Shown piece by piece: positions 21,870-32,218 of a DNA stretch of 64,000 bases (the stretch's first letter is position 1; each line of letters opens with the position of its first letter). The position numbers were made by a program, and so were the translations under genes. Source of the DNA: Lepidodermella squamata (Eukaryota; Gastrotricha); the NCBI GenBank assembly GCA_047495785.1, contig JBLDXI010000033.1:682001-746000 (forward strand), in the 5' to 3' direction. The notes under the pieces are model-generated. The model was not told the origin of the DNA, did not search any database, and saw only the letters and a program-made list of their open reading frames with translations.

Positions 21870-23325
21870 TTCGTGCAGAGAGCCATAGTCATTCGGAGCC
21901 GTTTCAGAGGTCGTTAAACTTTGTTCGAAAAACACATAGGCGCATTAAGCAGTTCATTGTATGTTAGTTGTCGGCAGCTGTTGGCCGTTTTAGCGTTCTG
22001 TGTTTCCCACGACAGGTTGTTGAAGAGCACTGCGCCTCGGTATGCCAGTGTTTTCTGCCCATGCTTAGATCGTAGGCATGGAACGACGAGGGTGTTGTTG
22101 AACACGCTTCGCGTCATTGGTTGGTCTGGGTCAAATTCTTTCCGGACGAACATTTCGCACAGATATTCGGGAGCCTCACCGTTCACGCACCGCCAGACCA
22201 AAGTTGATAGGTGTACGTTGCGCTTTTGGTGCATCGGGAGCCATCGTAACTTCTTGCGCAGCGGTTCGACGTCTGCGTGTTTCGGAGCTTTCATGATAAT
22301 CCTGATTGATTGATCTTGTATCGTTTGCAGTGGTTTCAAGTTCGTGTCAGCTGATTGAGCCATGACATTGTCAGCGTATCCTAGGTAACTCAATACAATG
22401 CCGTTCGCCATCATTTTCAGAGTATTTCTATCCATGTATTTGGAGGCCAGTTTCAGTGCATACAAGCCGCGACGCGCTCGATTTCTAATCGCATTAATTT
22501 GCTCTTTGAAGAGAAGCTTTCGGTCAAGAACAAATCCGAGAATTTCCATTTTTTCAGCTGGTAATAGCACCGCTTCGTTGATGACTATCTTGAGACCTGT
22601 CACGACTTCTTCGCCGAGTATCATAAGCTGAGACTTCTTTGCATTAACCATCAGGCTGTTGTTGCCCAGCCATTTACTGACCTTATCGATATCAGCTTGT
22701 AACTTGTTTAGGGCGACTGATAGATCGCGGTCGGCACAGTAGATGGTCGTATCATCCGCGTATAGAATGATCGCTGAGTGCAGTGCAACCGCGGCGATGT
22801 CGTTCACGTAGATGGTAAACAAAAGCGGGCCAATGACGCTACCTTGTGGGACACCATACGCTATTCTGTTGCTGGACGAAATAGAGCCATTCAATTTTGT
22901 GATTTGATATCTTTCAGAAAGAAAACTTCCCATTAGCTTCACAGCGTGATCATCAAAACCAGCGTTTCTCAGTGTCGCATGAGTGATATCGCCTGAATCC
23001 AAACTGACTAGGCGAAAAGAAGCGTGTTATCTGTAGATGAGACTTGATCTGTTCGACAATGACCCTTTCAAAGATTCGAAGAATCGGTGAGAGGATCGAT
23101 ACAGGCCGGTAGTTGCTGACTTCGTTAAAAGGGCCGCTTTTGTGTAAAGGAGTAACAACCGCCGTTTTCCACACACGTGGAATATTTCCTTCGAATAAAA
23201 TCCTGTTAAATAATGACACGAGATGCCAAGAGATAGCTCGTTTCGATAATTTAAGCACACATTCCGGAATTTTCCATACTGCACTCAGCAGAGAGCGAAG
23301 TACCGCTAGGGATATGGTAGGGACA
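21870..23325 (-). pseudogene. Non-LTR retrotransposon fragment (reverse transcriptase), defective
   Basis: Jockey/CR1-like LINE remnant on the minus strand between genes B and C. 5' part (about 23325-22970): FNRILFEGNIPRVWKTAVV and SNYRPVSILSPILRIFERVI blocks and a QFGFR box. 3' part (about 23002-21914): AYGVPQGSVIGPLLFTIYVN, catalytic YADDTTIYCAD and thumb/C-terminal region ending before 21914. Between QFGFR and HATLRNAGF the frame shifts and about 30 residues are gone, including the motif A aspartate (FxDxxKAFD). The enzyme cannot work. No endonuclease domain and no clear poly(A) tail are seen, so it is truncated at the 5' end. Confidence 0.85.
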
Positions 23326-23328
23326 TAG

Positions 23329-23732
23329 AGAAAAAAATGACCAGAGTAAGCACTCAAGCTAAAATATTGACCTCCATTATTATAGAAGTGCGTTCTCAAA
23401 ACGGATATCTCCGTTTTCTACCAAATTTTGCATGCCTATAGAACGCGAGCTGCTCTTTCACGTGGTATAAGATTTGAGGTGGGCAATTGCTGCTCAGTAT
23501 TGATATCATCAAAATAAGTAAAACCATAGTGAAAACGAGGTTTTTGTATCGTAACAACGGTTGGGTTGCCCATCTCAAATCTTATACCACGTGAAAGAGC
23601 GGCTCGCGTTCTATAGGCATGCAAAATTTGGTAGAAAACGGAGATATCCGTTTTGAGAAAGTCAACTTTGAATTAAAATGAGGATTTAGAAATTTTAGCT
23701 TGAGTGCTTTCTCTGGTCATTTTTTCTCTATG
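23329..23732. repeat. Foldback (inverted-repeat) element
   Basis: Two arms, 23329-23485 and 23567-23732, are reverse complements with an 81-bp loop. The inner 95 bp are nearly perfect (CGTTCTCAAAACGGATATCT... against ...AGATATCCGTTTTGAGAAAG), and the outer part matches over AGAGAAAAAATGACCAGAG. Left and right outsides both carry GGTAGGGA/TCCCTACC. It lies at the 5' end of the broken LINE. Probably a non-autonomous foldback transposon; it would form a long hairpin if transcribed. Confidence 0.75.
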
Positions 23733-24479
23733 GGTAGGGATCATCCCTACCAGTTCCATCAATCCGTACGGTGAGCTTATTCACAGATCAAAGGGGGCGC
23801 CTTATGTCAATTTTTCCAGTCCCTACCAGTTCCGCAGTCCTACTTCGCTCTATGGCACTACTCAGTCGGACTTTTTCCGAAATGCGAGGTCTTCCGCGAC
23901 GTGAACTACATCGTAGCTTGTTTTATTCAGTTGATCAAGTCGGGTTTAGGTTTGTTTGCAAGATTGTCCGCCGTTAAAACTTTATCAGACTATAAACTTT
24001 CCCTATATGATTCTCAATGTTGAAGTACTGACGATGACACAGGCACCGATTGAGCCTTTTGTACAGCGATCGGCTTCGGCTTCGGTGATCTTCAGCGCTA
24101 GCTAACCGCAGCTAGAAATACGGATCATAATAGCTTTCCGCGCTTTTTTCAGCATTGCCTAGTGACGAGCAAGGCAGCGTGGCATCGTTCACCACTAAGA
24201 AATCACGTGTCGGCAAGCTGCCTGTAGTTGGAGGTTGGAGGAGACTGCAGAAAGGGCAGTCTGATTCTCGCAGCGACGTGATGTAGCCTGTGGCTGAGCC
24301 GATTCCAGCAATTTTTTTGCCTCAAAGAGGGGACTTCGCATTCATATCATCCACGAAATCTCAGTGGCATTTCCAAGCTCCTATTATATATGTCGTAGTT
24401 TCGTCGCACAGGTTTTTTTTAGGGCAATGCGGCAGTAGGGGGCATATGAAAAGAGTTATTATTTATATTTGTTATTCAA
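23733..24479. other. Unassigned spacer between foldback element and gene C region
   Basis: 747 bp with no supported gene. Direct repeats of CCCTACCAGTTCC occur at about 23745 and 23819. The rest is unrelated to anything else I recognise in the window. Confidence 0.3.
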
Positions 24480-24700
24480 GTATGAATCAGCTACACAAAT
24501 CGCAATTTGCCGCAGAATTGATTTCGTCAACGATGTTGAAATTATTGCCTACGGTTGCGCTTGTTTGGCTGGTTGTTATTGGCTTTTACGTATCTTATAA
24601 CTCGAAGCTGATTCCGACGCCGACAGGAATTGACGATGGAATATTCACGATCAACGGAACGCAATATCACCCGCCAAATTACAAATTCTGGCAGTGTTGA
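24480..24700 (+). pseudogene. Relic of a receptor terminal exon (TM4 plus tail)
   Basis: The reading frame ending at 24700 has a hydrophobic TM4-like segment (TVALVWLVVIGFYVSYN) followed by a tail with DDGIFTINGTQYH and a terminal Cys. This is the same layout as the last exon of subunits B, D and F (TM4, then DGN..LNGT.., then terminal Cys). No upstream receptor exons are found, and gene C starts 74 bp later. A degraded second copy precedes gene E. Best read as the last exon of a lost receptor gene; it might still be transcribed. Confidence 0.5.
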
Positions 24701-24774
24701 CGCGGAAATTAAAGAAAAAAGAGAATAGAAACATGACTTCAGCTTTCAGCTTCGTTATTTTTCCAAAAACTAAC

Positions 24775-27239
24775 ATGATTTTTGTCCGAATTCTGACACT
24801 TGCTGTGATAATTACCGACGTCAAGGCTGATGGCCTTAATTGTTCGAGCAAAGGCCTAGCTAGCATAAATGTGAGAGAAAAATTGATGGAAGACTTGAAG
24901 GAATCAACCATGTCGAACATAAACGTTCCTCCAATCAGTCCTGACGGCAAAATGGTAACGCTCATTTCATCCTTTTACCTTGTCTCCCTTCAAGGCATCA
25001 ACGAACAGGACAATTCGATTTCAAGTTTGTTTGTCTCAATTTCGTAATTTTTAAAATAATATTTTTAAATTCAGTCACCGGAGGCTTTGGTTTGATTTGG
25101 AATGCTGAATCCCTGGGCTATTCATGGAATCCCAACGATTACTGCAACATAACGACGATAACGCTGAATAAAGGACAGGCGGGAACTTGGACCCCAAAAA
25201 TTGCAGTTAAGAACATGATTAATATGGATGACTTGAGGGATTTGATGGAAAAATCGCCGGTTTCGATCGCTTGCAATGGCCAGGCTATCATGTGGTTGTA
25301 CTCAACTTGGGACCTGACATGCAACTTAATACTACGCCCTTTCCCTTTTGATGTACAGGTAAGGCTTAACGCATAGCAGCTTTGATAGGTTTTGATATGA
25401 AATCTAAACAAGGTATGTACAGCAAACATGACACTACTAGGCGAATTTCAATCCGTGGGATTTATGGAAGGGTGGGATTTTAGCCATCTCACTAACCAGA
25501 TTCGATATTTGTCTCGTAATTTTATCAGGATTGTTTTGCCAGTTTGCGCCATAGATTTCATTCCGAATCCTCAGTGGGACTTTTTGGGATCGAGATCATT
25601 CGCAACCAGCAAAGAAGCACACACGTAAGTTATTTTATTTTACAGTGTGATTCAGAAAGGCCGCCCCAACCACGATTAGTATTTTTTTCCTATTGTTCTT
25701 TCCCCACAAAATTTTCTAAGTCCGCGCGTGCCGACACAAAAAAAAATTTCGCAAAAAATAATAATAGGCAAGAATCAAAATAATAAATCTAAAACAACAG
25801 ATACGACTATGATGAAACAAGAATAGATAGGCAGGATGAAGAAAAATCTGAACAGGGAACAGTTTAGTTTTTGACAGAAGAAGCAAAACTACCATTTCGC
25901 ATTTTGAAATTCCGAAAAACTACCATGGGAAATCGATAATTAAATGCGGACTATAACTCTAAAAAGCTAAAACTTTCGTTAGACAAATAAGTGAAACGCA
26001 TGGGAGCAGTGCTTGCTGTTCTTAAAAACACTGAAAAAGCTGTGGAGAAACCTGAAAACAGCTTAAAATAGGACCGAAATTTGATTGATTACTGCAAGCT
26101 TTTTTTGCTATCTGTCGTGGTTGGCGTGATCGAGTTGATGCTCATGATCGGCGTGATCGGCGTGATCGGCGTGATTTGTGTGATCGTCATGAAAAAAACG
26201 CCAAAATTAACGATAATAACACGCGTTCATTCATCACAAAAAACTAGAAAAACTGTCCAATTTTTTCTACGGCCGTGTCAAACACGTGCCTGTTTATGAT
26301 GCGCTCGGGCGCCCTTTCTGAATCACACTGTACGAGCCACTCCTTATGCCTTATTTTTTCACATCAGAGTTCAACTCGTCTTATCGAGGAAGCCGCTTTT
26401 CAACCTGTTAAGGTCAGTTATTCAAGTTAAACTTTGAGCGACAATCTCTTGGTGGGGTCAAAAGGATCTTACCTTAAGCTTAACATAATTTCTTCTAATT
26501 ATTTCAATAATGAACAAGCTGAAATTCACCAAGATGCTTGAATCTTTCTTACTATATATTCAGTCTTATTGTGCCATCTATACTTCTGGGCGTATCGGGA
26601 GCCGCGATGTTCATTATTCCGCGTAAGCTTTTATACAAGCAATGCTCCAAATTATTTGAAAACTGCGATGATTTTTCATGTCTGCCTAGCCGATAGTGGT
26701 GAAAAGATGGGAGTGTGTTTTGTTGTCCTTCTCACCTTCTTCTTCATCTTCTCGACGGTGATCAGCTCATTCCCTCCGAATTCAACAAACATCCCTGTTT
26801 TGTACTACGTAATTTCCACTGAAATAGCTTTTAAATTTATTTTCTGATTTCCATTTTTCCTCAGTACTTGCTGTCTTTATTCGCGTTGACCATTCTCGGC
26901 ACCGTTGTAGCTGCCTTAATTTTGAATTTCGCCGCCAAGGCCAAGCTCATCGAAGACAAGGAGAAGCGGCTGAGAGTTGTTAAAATGACCATTTGGGCAA
27001 ATAACATTTCGCTTTTTATTTATCTATTGGGTGTCGTTGTAGCTAACGTTCTGTTCATCCTTGCTATTTGTGATTTACTTATTTTTGAAAACGCTTCGGA
27101 CGATGGGACGGAATTTATCACAGTCAGGAACGAGCGATATATCAGGCCTAAAGTGAACGATGAATGTGCGAGTTGTTATGCTATCGATTTGGAAGGCAAC
27201 TTGTACAACAATGGGCGATGCAACTTCAGCTATTTCTAG
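24775..27239 (+). CDS. Cys-loop channel subunit C (class 1)
   Basis: Complete 428-residue subunit. Exons 24775-25024, 25075-25358, 25413-25471, 25529-25624, 26368-26412, 26574-26632, 26690-26808, 26865-27239. The start at MIFVRILTLAV is chosen because it aligns with gene E and gives a signal peptide; an in-frame ATG lies 42 bp upstream. Seen: GYSWNPNDYC, GTWTPKIAVKNM (conserved W.P), the Cys-loop LTCNLILRPFPFDVQ with its second Cys in the next exon (13 residues between), FIPNPQWDFLGSRSF, TM1, TM2 with SGEKMGVCFVVLLTFF, TM3, TM4 and a Cys-containing extracellular tail. The fourth intron holds a 688-bp MITE; the equivalent introns of A and E are 51 and 63 bp. Confidence 0.9.
25643..26330. mobile_element. 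TA-flanked Tc1/mariner-type MITE in an intron of gene C
   Basis: 688-bp insertion with terminal inverted repeats of about 25 bp (CAGTGTGATTCAGAAAGG... and ...CCTTTCTGAATCACACTG), flanked by TA on both sides (25641-25642, 26331-26332), the target duplication of Tc1/mariner elements. It has no transposase reading frame. It contains a short GGCGTGATC tandem repeat (about 26154-26178). Removing it gives an intron of paralogue-like size. Confidence 0.9.
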
Positions 27240-27431
27240 TGAAAAAACTCATAGTTTTAGTAAAAATGACTGGGACTACTCCATAACAGTCAAAGATAAC
27301 GATAGAGACCTAAACAGCCGAAACCTTTCGATTGTTCTCGTTGCGCAACAATCGAAAGGTTTCGCTGTTCTAAAGACACTAATCTCATATAATTGTAATG
27401 AAAATGGTTAATAGATTTTTTTCAAAATTAG
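27240..27431 (+). promoter_or_regulatory. C-D intercistronic region with hairpin and trans-splice acceptor
   Basis: 192 bp. A 21-bp hairpin (27315-27336 against 27347-27367, stem AAACCTTTCGATTGTT) with a 10-nt loop sits in the middle, and the region ends TTTTTTTCAAAATTAG directly before the ATG of D. No AATAAA is seen. Compared with A-B (63 bp) and E-F (58 bp), the extra length is mostly the hairpin, perhaps a small foldback insertion. Confidence 0.55.
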
Positions 27432-29176
27432 ATGGAAATTTATTTGATTTATTTTGTTTTATCTTGCTGCATCGCGCGTGTTGATTGCGAAATTCCACAT
27501 GTCATAAAATTCCTCGATGGAGCAATCAAAACCTTGTCTATGGAGCCGAACGTCGATCCGGTTGACGAAAATGGTACCGTCAACGTTTCAGTCGATATAG
27601 CGCTAATGTCGCTGAACAGCGTCGACGATCAAGCCAATAAACTAATCCTGAATGCGAATATTTGGCTGCACTGGGTGCTACCTGAGGGTTATATTAATAT
27701 GACACAGTTGTTGAGTCTGAACACTTCGATTATAACGAATGACCTGCCGAAATGGAAGGATCGATATATCACTATTTCGAAACCTATGGACAACATGTGG
27801 ACGCCAGCTATAATTCCTTTCAACTGCCTGAATTTAAAATGTTGGTTTTTATGGCATTTTTGTCGCGAATTTATATTTTGATTAGCCCAATTTTTATGTT
27901 AATATATATTTTCAACTATAATTTTCAGCTTGGCGAGATGCTATGGATAAAACTGCCGTCAATGTCAAAGGCACCGACGTGTATTGGCCTCTTTACACAA
28001 ATTTAGAAATCTATTGCCAGTTCGTCATCTCTTGAAATATATCTGCAGGAATATGTTATCCCTGTTCTTTCAGGTTTTCTTTGGAAACTTATCCGTTCGA
28101 TCTCCAAGTATGGAAAATTCATAATATTAAAAGTTCCTAATTTAAACTGAGTCATTTGCAAGATTTGCATGATTTCCATTGGGACGCTGAATCCTAGTAT
28201 TCAGCTGACAAAACCTGCCGACCCATGGCCTTGTGCAATGGTAGAGTTTTCCATATATCTTCCCGTTTATTACTCGTACATTTCAGGGAAGGGTCAGGGA
28301 CAATCCACAATGGCGGTATTATGGAATGCGGTTTCACAAACCAGAGCAACTCGACGAAGTGCAAATTTGGATAGCTTTGGAAAGGCGCAGCCAGTTTCCT
28401 GTCCTAAGTCTCATTTGCCCTACAGTTCTGCTCGCGATTTCCGGCCTTGCAATTTTCTTGACTCCGCCCAATTCGGAGGAAAAAATGAATATTGAATTTT
28501 TCGGTATTTTTCAATATTATTTTGGAATTTTTATTAAAAAGCCTTATTTTATTAGTTATTTTCGACAGCGTTTCCGACTCTTTACCAGCTATATCGAATC
28601 CTAATGGAATGCCATATATTTACTGGGTTTGTCAGAATGGAAAACGTTTATTAATCATTGAACAATTCAAATTCTTAGTATCTTTTCGCGCTATTTGTGA
28701 CGACATCAATCGCAACGGTAAGTCCGTAGTTTAAGGCGAGTTTGCTCGATTTAACATAGAAATTAACCGTCCGCCAGATTTATGCAGCTATTCTACTTCG
28801 ATACGCTGACTCGGTCGAAAGCCCTCAAAGCAACCCCAAAGGACTGACGCTATTGTGTTGCAAGAAACGCCGCGTCGCACCTAGTCTCAGCAAAAAGCGG
28901 CGCTCAAATTCGATAATTGAAGCGAGCAATGTCGAGGAAAACAGAGAAAACATGCGAAGGCGGGTTGAAATCGCTAACCTAATCGGCATTATCGTTTATA
29001 CTGTTATGGTCACCCTCATCAGCCTTGTTATTTTCGGTTTCTACTACGCTAGCAATGTTGAGAACAATCCTGTTCTTGTTTACGAAGGCGGATATAGTCT
29101 TGCAACGCTAAACGGAACCTTAAAATCTTATAACATCAGTGGTCAAATTTATTACGATGGTGATATTTGCCTTTGA
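27432..29176 (+). CDS. Cys-loop channel subunit D (class 2), shortened TM2
   Basis: 445 residues, paralogue of B and F. Exons 27432-27840, 27929-28019, 28074-28107, 28163-28240, 28287-28503, 28556-28626, 28679-28717, 28778-29176. Signal peptide, WTPAIIPF box, 13-residue Cys-loop, TM1, TM3, basic loop, TM4 and NGT tail are all present and all splice sites are normal. The fifth exon is 217 bp against 235 bp in B and F. An in-frame 18-bp deletion removes six residues right after NSEEKMN, in the first half of the pore-lining TM2 helix. The subunit should be translated but probably cannot line a normal pore. Confidence 0.87.
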
Positions 29177-29487
29177 CATTTGACACATTTCTTATGTTGA
29201 GAGAAAACTTCTGAATAAAAACTGTTCATCACCCTATACCTATGCCGAATTGATATCCTGAGTCCTTGGATCCACGCTGTCAGTAGTCAGGAGGTTCGAA
29301 AGTTCGCGCCGACTGAAATCGTTTCGGGACAAGGTTTCGGGTAATTTCTACCGTTGCTCGTCATTTTGGATCATCGAATTTTCGCGTATTTGGGTCATCT
29401 TCTATCGTCTGCCGCCGAATTCGGTTACATCGCTATGTGTCATCTAAGTTCCATCAACTCCTAGCTCGTCGTTGAAAATACCTGGAT

Positions 29488-29760
29488 AGAAGAAAAAATG
29501 CGAAGGCGGGTGAACAAAATCGTCATTATCGGCTATATTGCTTGATTTACGGTCCCAGAAACGCAGAAGAAAGCTGACGTTGTGCGGAGACGCATGATTG
29601 ACGTTGTGCGGTTCTGGGGAATGAACCCGTGCGTCATCGCAGCCAGTGAGACGCTGTGACCACTCGACTACTCGCTCCCCTGTTGGCGAAGGTACACATA
29701 GCGATGGAACCTAAATCTAAACGGAACTTATAAATTATATCAGATCAACGTTAAATTCAT
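29488..29760 (+). pseudogene. Relic of a class-2 receptor terminal exon
   Basis: Two stretches resemble the last exon of B/F: 29488-29545 (ATGCGAAGGCGGGTGAACAA, the RRRVE..NKI..IGY region) and 29681-29760 (GTTGGCGAAGGTACACATAG, the LVGEGAHSDGN..LNGTYK tail). They are separated by about 135 bp of unrelated DNA containing a tRNA-like segment, and frames are broken. This is decayed receptor DNA downstream of gene D. Confidence 0.65.
29618..29690 (-). repeat. tRNA-like sequence (possible SINE head)
   Basis: On the minus strand, TAGTCGAGTGG resembles an RNA polymerase III A box and, 33 bp later, GGTTCATTCCCC resembles a B box; spacing is tRNA-like. The ends do not pair as an acceptor stem, so it is not a working tRNA. 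It interrupts the receptor exon relic, consistent with a short SINE insertion. Confidence is low. Confidence 0.35.
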
Positions 29761-29914
29761 CACCCTTTGAAGTCGCTACAGCTCAAGTATTCCATTCCGA
29801 AATATAAGTGCGCGGGGCTTTTCAAAGCAGTTCGGCTAAACAAAAATCAGCAATGGTTCACACGCCGCAGTCGTCCCGTGATTATACCGCGTCGTAGTTT
29901 CGTAAGGCATGACG

Positions 29915-30192
29915 ACATTAAGGGGGCATATAAAAAGAAATTATTTATCTTGTTTAGCTATGAATCTGCTACACGAATCGCAATTCGCCGCAAAATCGAT
30001 TTTGTTAACGATGTTGGAATTATTCTTGAATTATTGCCAAAGGACTAGCGGTTACTCTTGTTTTGCTTGTCGTTATTTGCCTTCACGTATCTTATAACTC
30101 GATTTTTCCGACGCCGATAGGAAAAGACGACGGAAGATGGAACGCCATCGACGGAATGCAATACCACCTGTCAAATTACAAATTCTAGCTAT
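29915..30192 (+). pseudogene. Degraded second copy of the TM4/tail exon relic
   Basis: About 280 bp immediately upstream of gene E matches 24430-24700 upstream of gene C (shared CACGAATCGCAATTCGCCGC-type segment, CACGTATCTTATAACTCG, and CAAATTACAAATTCT near the end). It carries indels that break the frame. The equivalent position before C and E shows the relic was part of the duplicated unit. Confidence 0.65.
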
Positions 30193-30271
30193 GTTGATAA
30201 ACAATTAACAAAAGGATAAAGAAACCGATTTTAGCTTTCTCATTTTCGTTGGTTTTCTTGAAACTAGCAAA

Positions 30272-32160
30272 ATGATGTTTGTCGCAATTCTGAGACTTGC
30301 TGTGATACTTACCGGGGTCAGAGCTGATGGCATTGATTGTTCAAGCAGAGGTTTAGCTAACATGAATGTGAGAAGAAAATTGATGGATGACTTGAAGGAC
30401 TCAACCGTGTCCAACATAAATGTTCCTCCAATCAGTCCTGACGGCAAAATGGTAACGCTCATTTCAAAATTTTACCTCGTCTCCCTTCAAGGCATCAACG
30501 AGCAGGACAATTCGATTTCACGTTTGTTCAACTTATTTTCCTTTCTGTTAACAGCATTTTTTAATCCAGTCACTGGGGGCTTTGGTTTGACTTGGAATGC
30601 CGCATCCCTGGGTTATACGTGGGACCCCAGCGAATACTGCAACATAACGTCGATAACACTGAATAAAGGACAGGCCGCAACTTGGACCCCGAAAATAGCG
30701 GTTGAAAATATGATTAATATGGATGACTTGAGGGATCTAATGGAAAAGTCGCCGGTTTCAATCGTTTCCAATGGCCAGGCTATCATGTGGTTGTACTCAA
30801 CTTGGGACCTGACATGCAACTTAATACTACGCCCTTTCCCGTTTGACGTACAGGTAAGGCTTGACACATATCAGCTTTGATTGGTTTTAATACAAAATGT
30901 AAATAAGGTTTGTACAGCAAACATGACTCTGCTCGGCGAATTTGCATCAGTGGGATTCATGGAAGGGTGAGAATGTCGCCCCACACTTGATAATGACCGG
31001 AATCGTAATTTTTCAGGGTTGTTTTGTCGGCTTGTGCTATAGCATTCATTCCGAATCCTCAGTGGGAATTTATGGGATCGAGATCATTTGCAATCAGCCC
31101 AGATTCACATACGTAAGCCCTTCGAACAGCGACTCCATCTGACATCCATCTCCATTTGATCTTACTTCACATCAGAGTTCAATTTGTCTTTTCGAGGAAT
31201 CCACTTTTCAACCTGCTAAGGTCAGTTCAAGTAATAATCTTGTGCGAAGTAATCCCTTAATGCTTAGTGGTGATTTTAGTGAATCCTCACAGTTTCAAAT
31301 GCTGAATTGTCCCAAAAATCCTTTAATAATGTTAATTTAATGTCATAAGGCCCAGTTCCAGAACAGGAAAGGAACATGCAGTAATCATGAGTTTTCAGGA
31401 ACAAATTCGATTTGTTTTAAACCATTTTTTCGGTTAAGAAATGTATAATATTATTAATCTTACAGCACGTTGAATCTTCCTTCCCATTCTCAGTCTTATA
31501 GGGCCAACTATACTTCTGGGTGTATCGGGAGCCGCTATGTTCATCATTCCGCGTAATCTTCACAGAAATTTTTCTTTTTGTTTTATTCACCTGTTCTTCA
31601 TGTGGTTCTAGCTGACAGTGGCGAAAAAATGAGCGTGTGTTTTGTTGTCCTTCTCACCTTCTTTTTCGTGTTCTCGACGGTCATCAGCTCGTTCCCGCCG
31701 AATTCAACAAATATCCCCTATTTGTACTACGTAATTTCGATGAAAAGCCCTTGGTGATTTTTTCTGATTTCTATGATGTTTTCTTAAGTACTTGCTGGCA
31801 TTATTTACGCTGGCCATTGTTGGCACCGTTGTTGCAGCCTTAATTTTGAATTTCGCCGCCAAGGCCAAGCTCATCAAAAGCATGGAGAAGCGGCTGAAAG
31901 TTGTAAAAGTCACCATTTGGGCCAATAACATTTCGCTTTTTATCTATCTACTGGGCGTCATTATTGCTAACGTTCTGTTCATTCTCGCAATTTGGGAAAT
32001 ACTCATTTCGGATACCGGAGAATGGGACGATGAGGCGGAATTTACAACTGTAAGGAACGAGCAATATATCATACCTAAAGTTGACGACAAATGTGAGAGT
32101 TGTTACGCTTTTGATTCAGAAGGGAACTTGTGCAACAACGGGCCATGCAACTATTTCTAA
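30272..32160 (+). CDS. Cys-loop channel subunit E (class 1)
   Basis: 427 residues, close paralogue of C. Exons 30272-30521, 30570-30853, 30908-30966, 31017-31112, 31176-31220, 31494-31552, 31612-31730, 31789-32160. Signal peptide (MMFVAILRLAVILTGVRA), TWTPKIAVENM, Cys-loop LTCNLILRPFPFDVQVC (13 residues between cysteines, split by intron 2), FIPNPQWEFMGSRSF, TM1, TM2 with SGEKMSVCFVVLLTFF, TM3, TM4 and the extracellular tail with CESCYAFDSEGN. The pre-TM1 sequence differs from C (SRNPLF instead of SRKPLF). First cistron of the E-F pair. Confidence 0.9.
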
Positions 32161-32218
32161 TGCGAAATCTCTTAAGTGTAGGTAGTAAAAATGACTAATT
32201 AATTCTTTTCTAAATTAG
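32161..32218 (+). promoter_or_regulatory. E-F intercistronic region
   Basis: 58 bp ending TTCTTTTCTAAATTAG directly before the ATG of F, the same acceptor-ATG arrangement as A-B and C-D. No AATAAA is seen; the gap is too short for an independent promoter. Confidence 0.55.

Noticed and set aside
21914-23399. Host reverse transcriptase-like gene
   Set aside because: Non-LTR RT motifs with missing motif A and broken frame; a dead retrotransposon, not a domesticated gene.
26140-26185. Possible CRISPR-like or satellite repeat (GGCGTGATC units)
   Set aside because: Only a few short tandem units within a MITE; no spacers, and the genome is eukaryotic.
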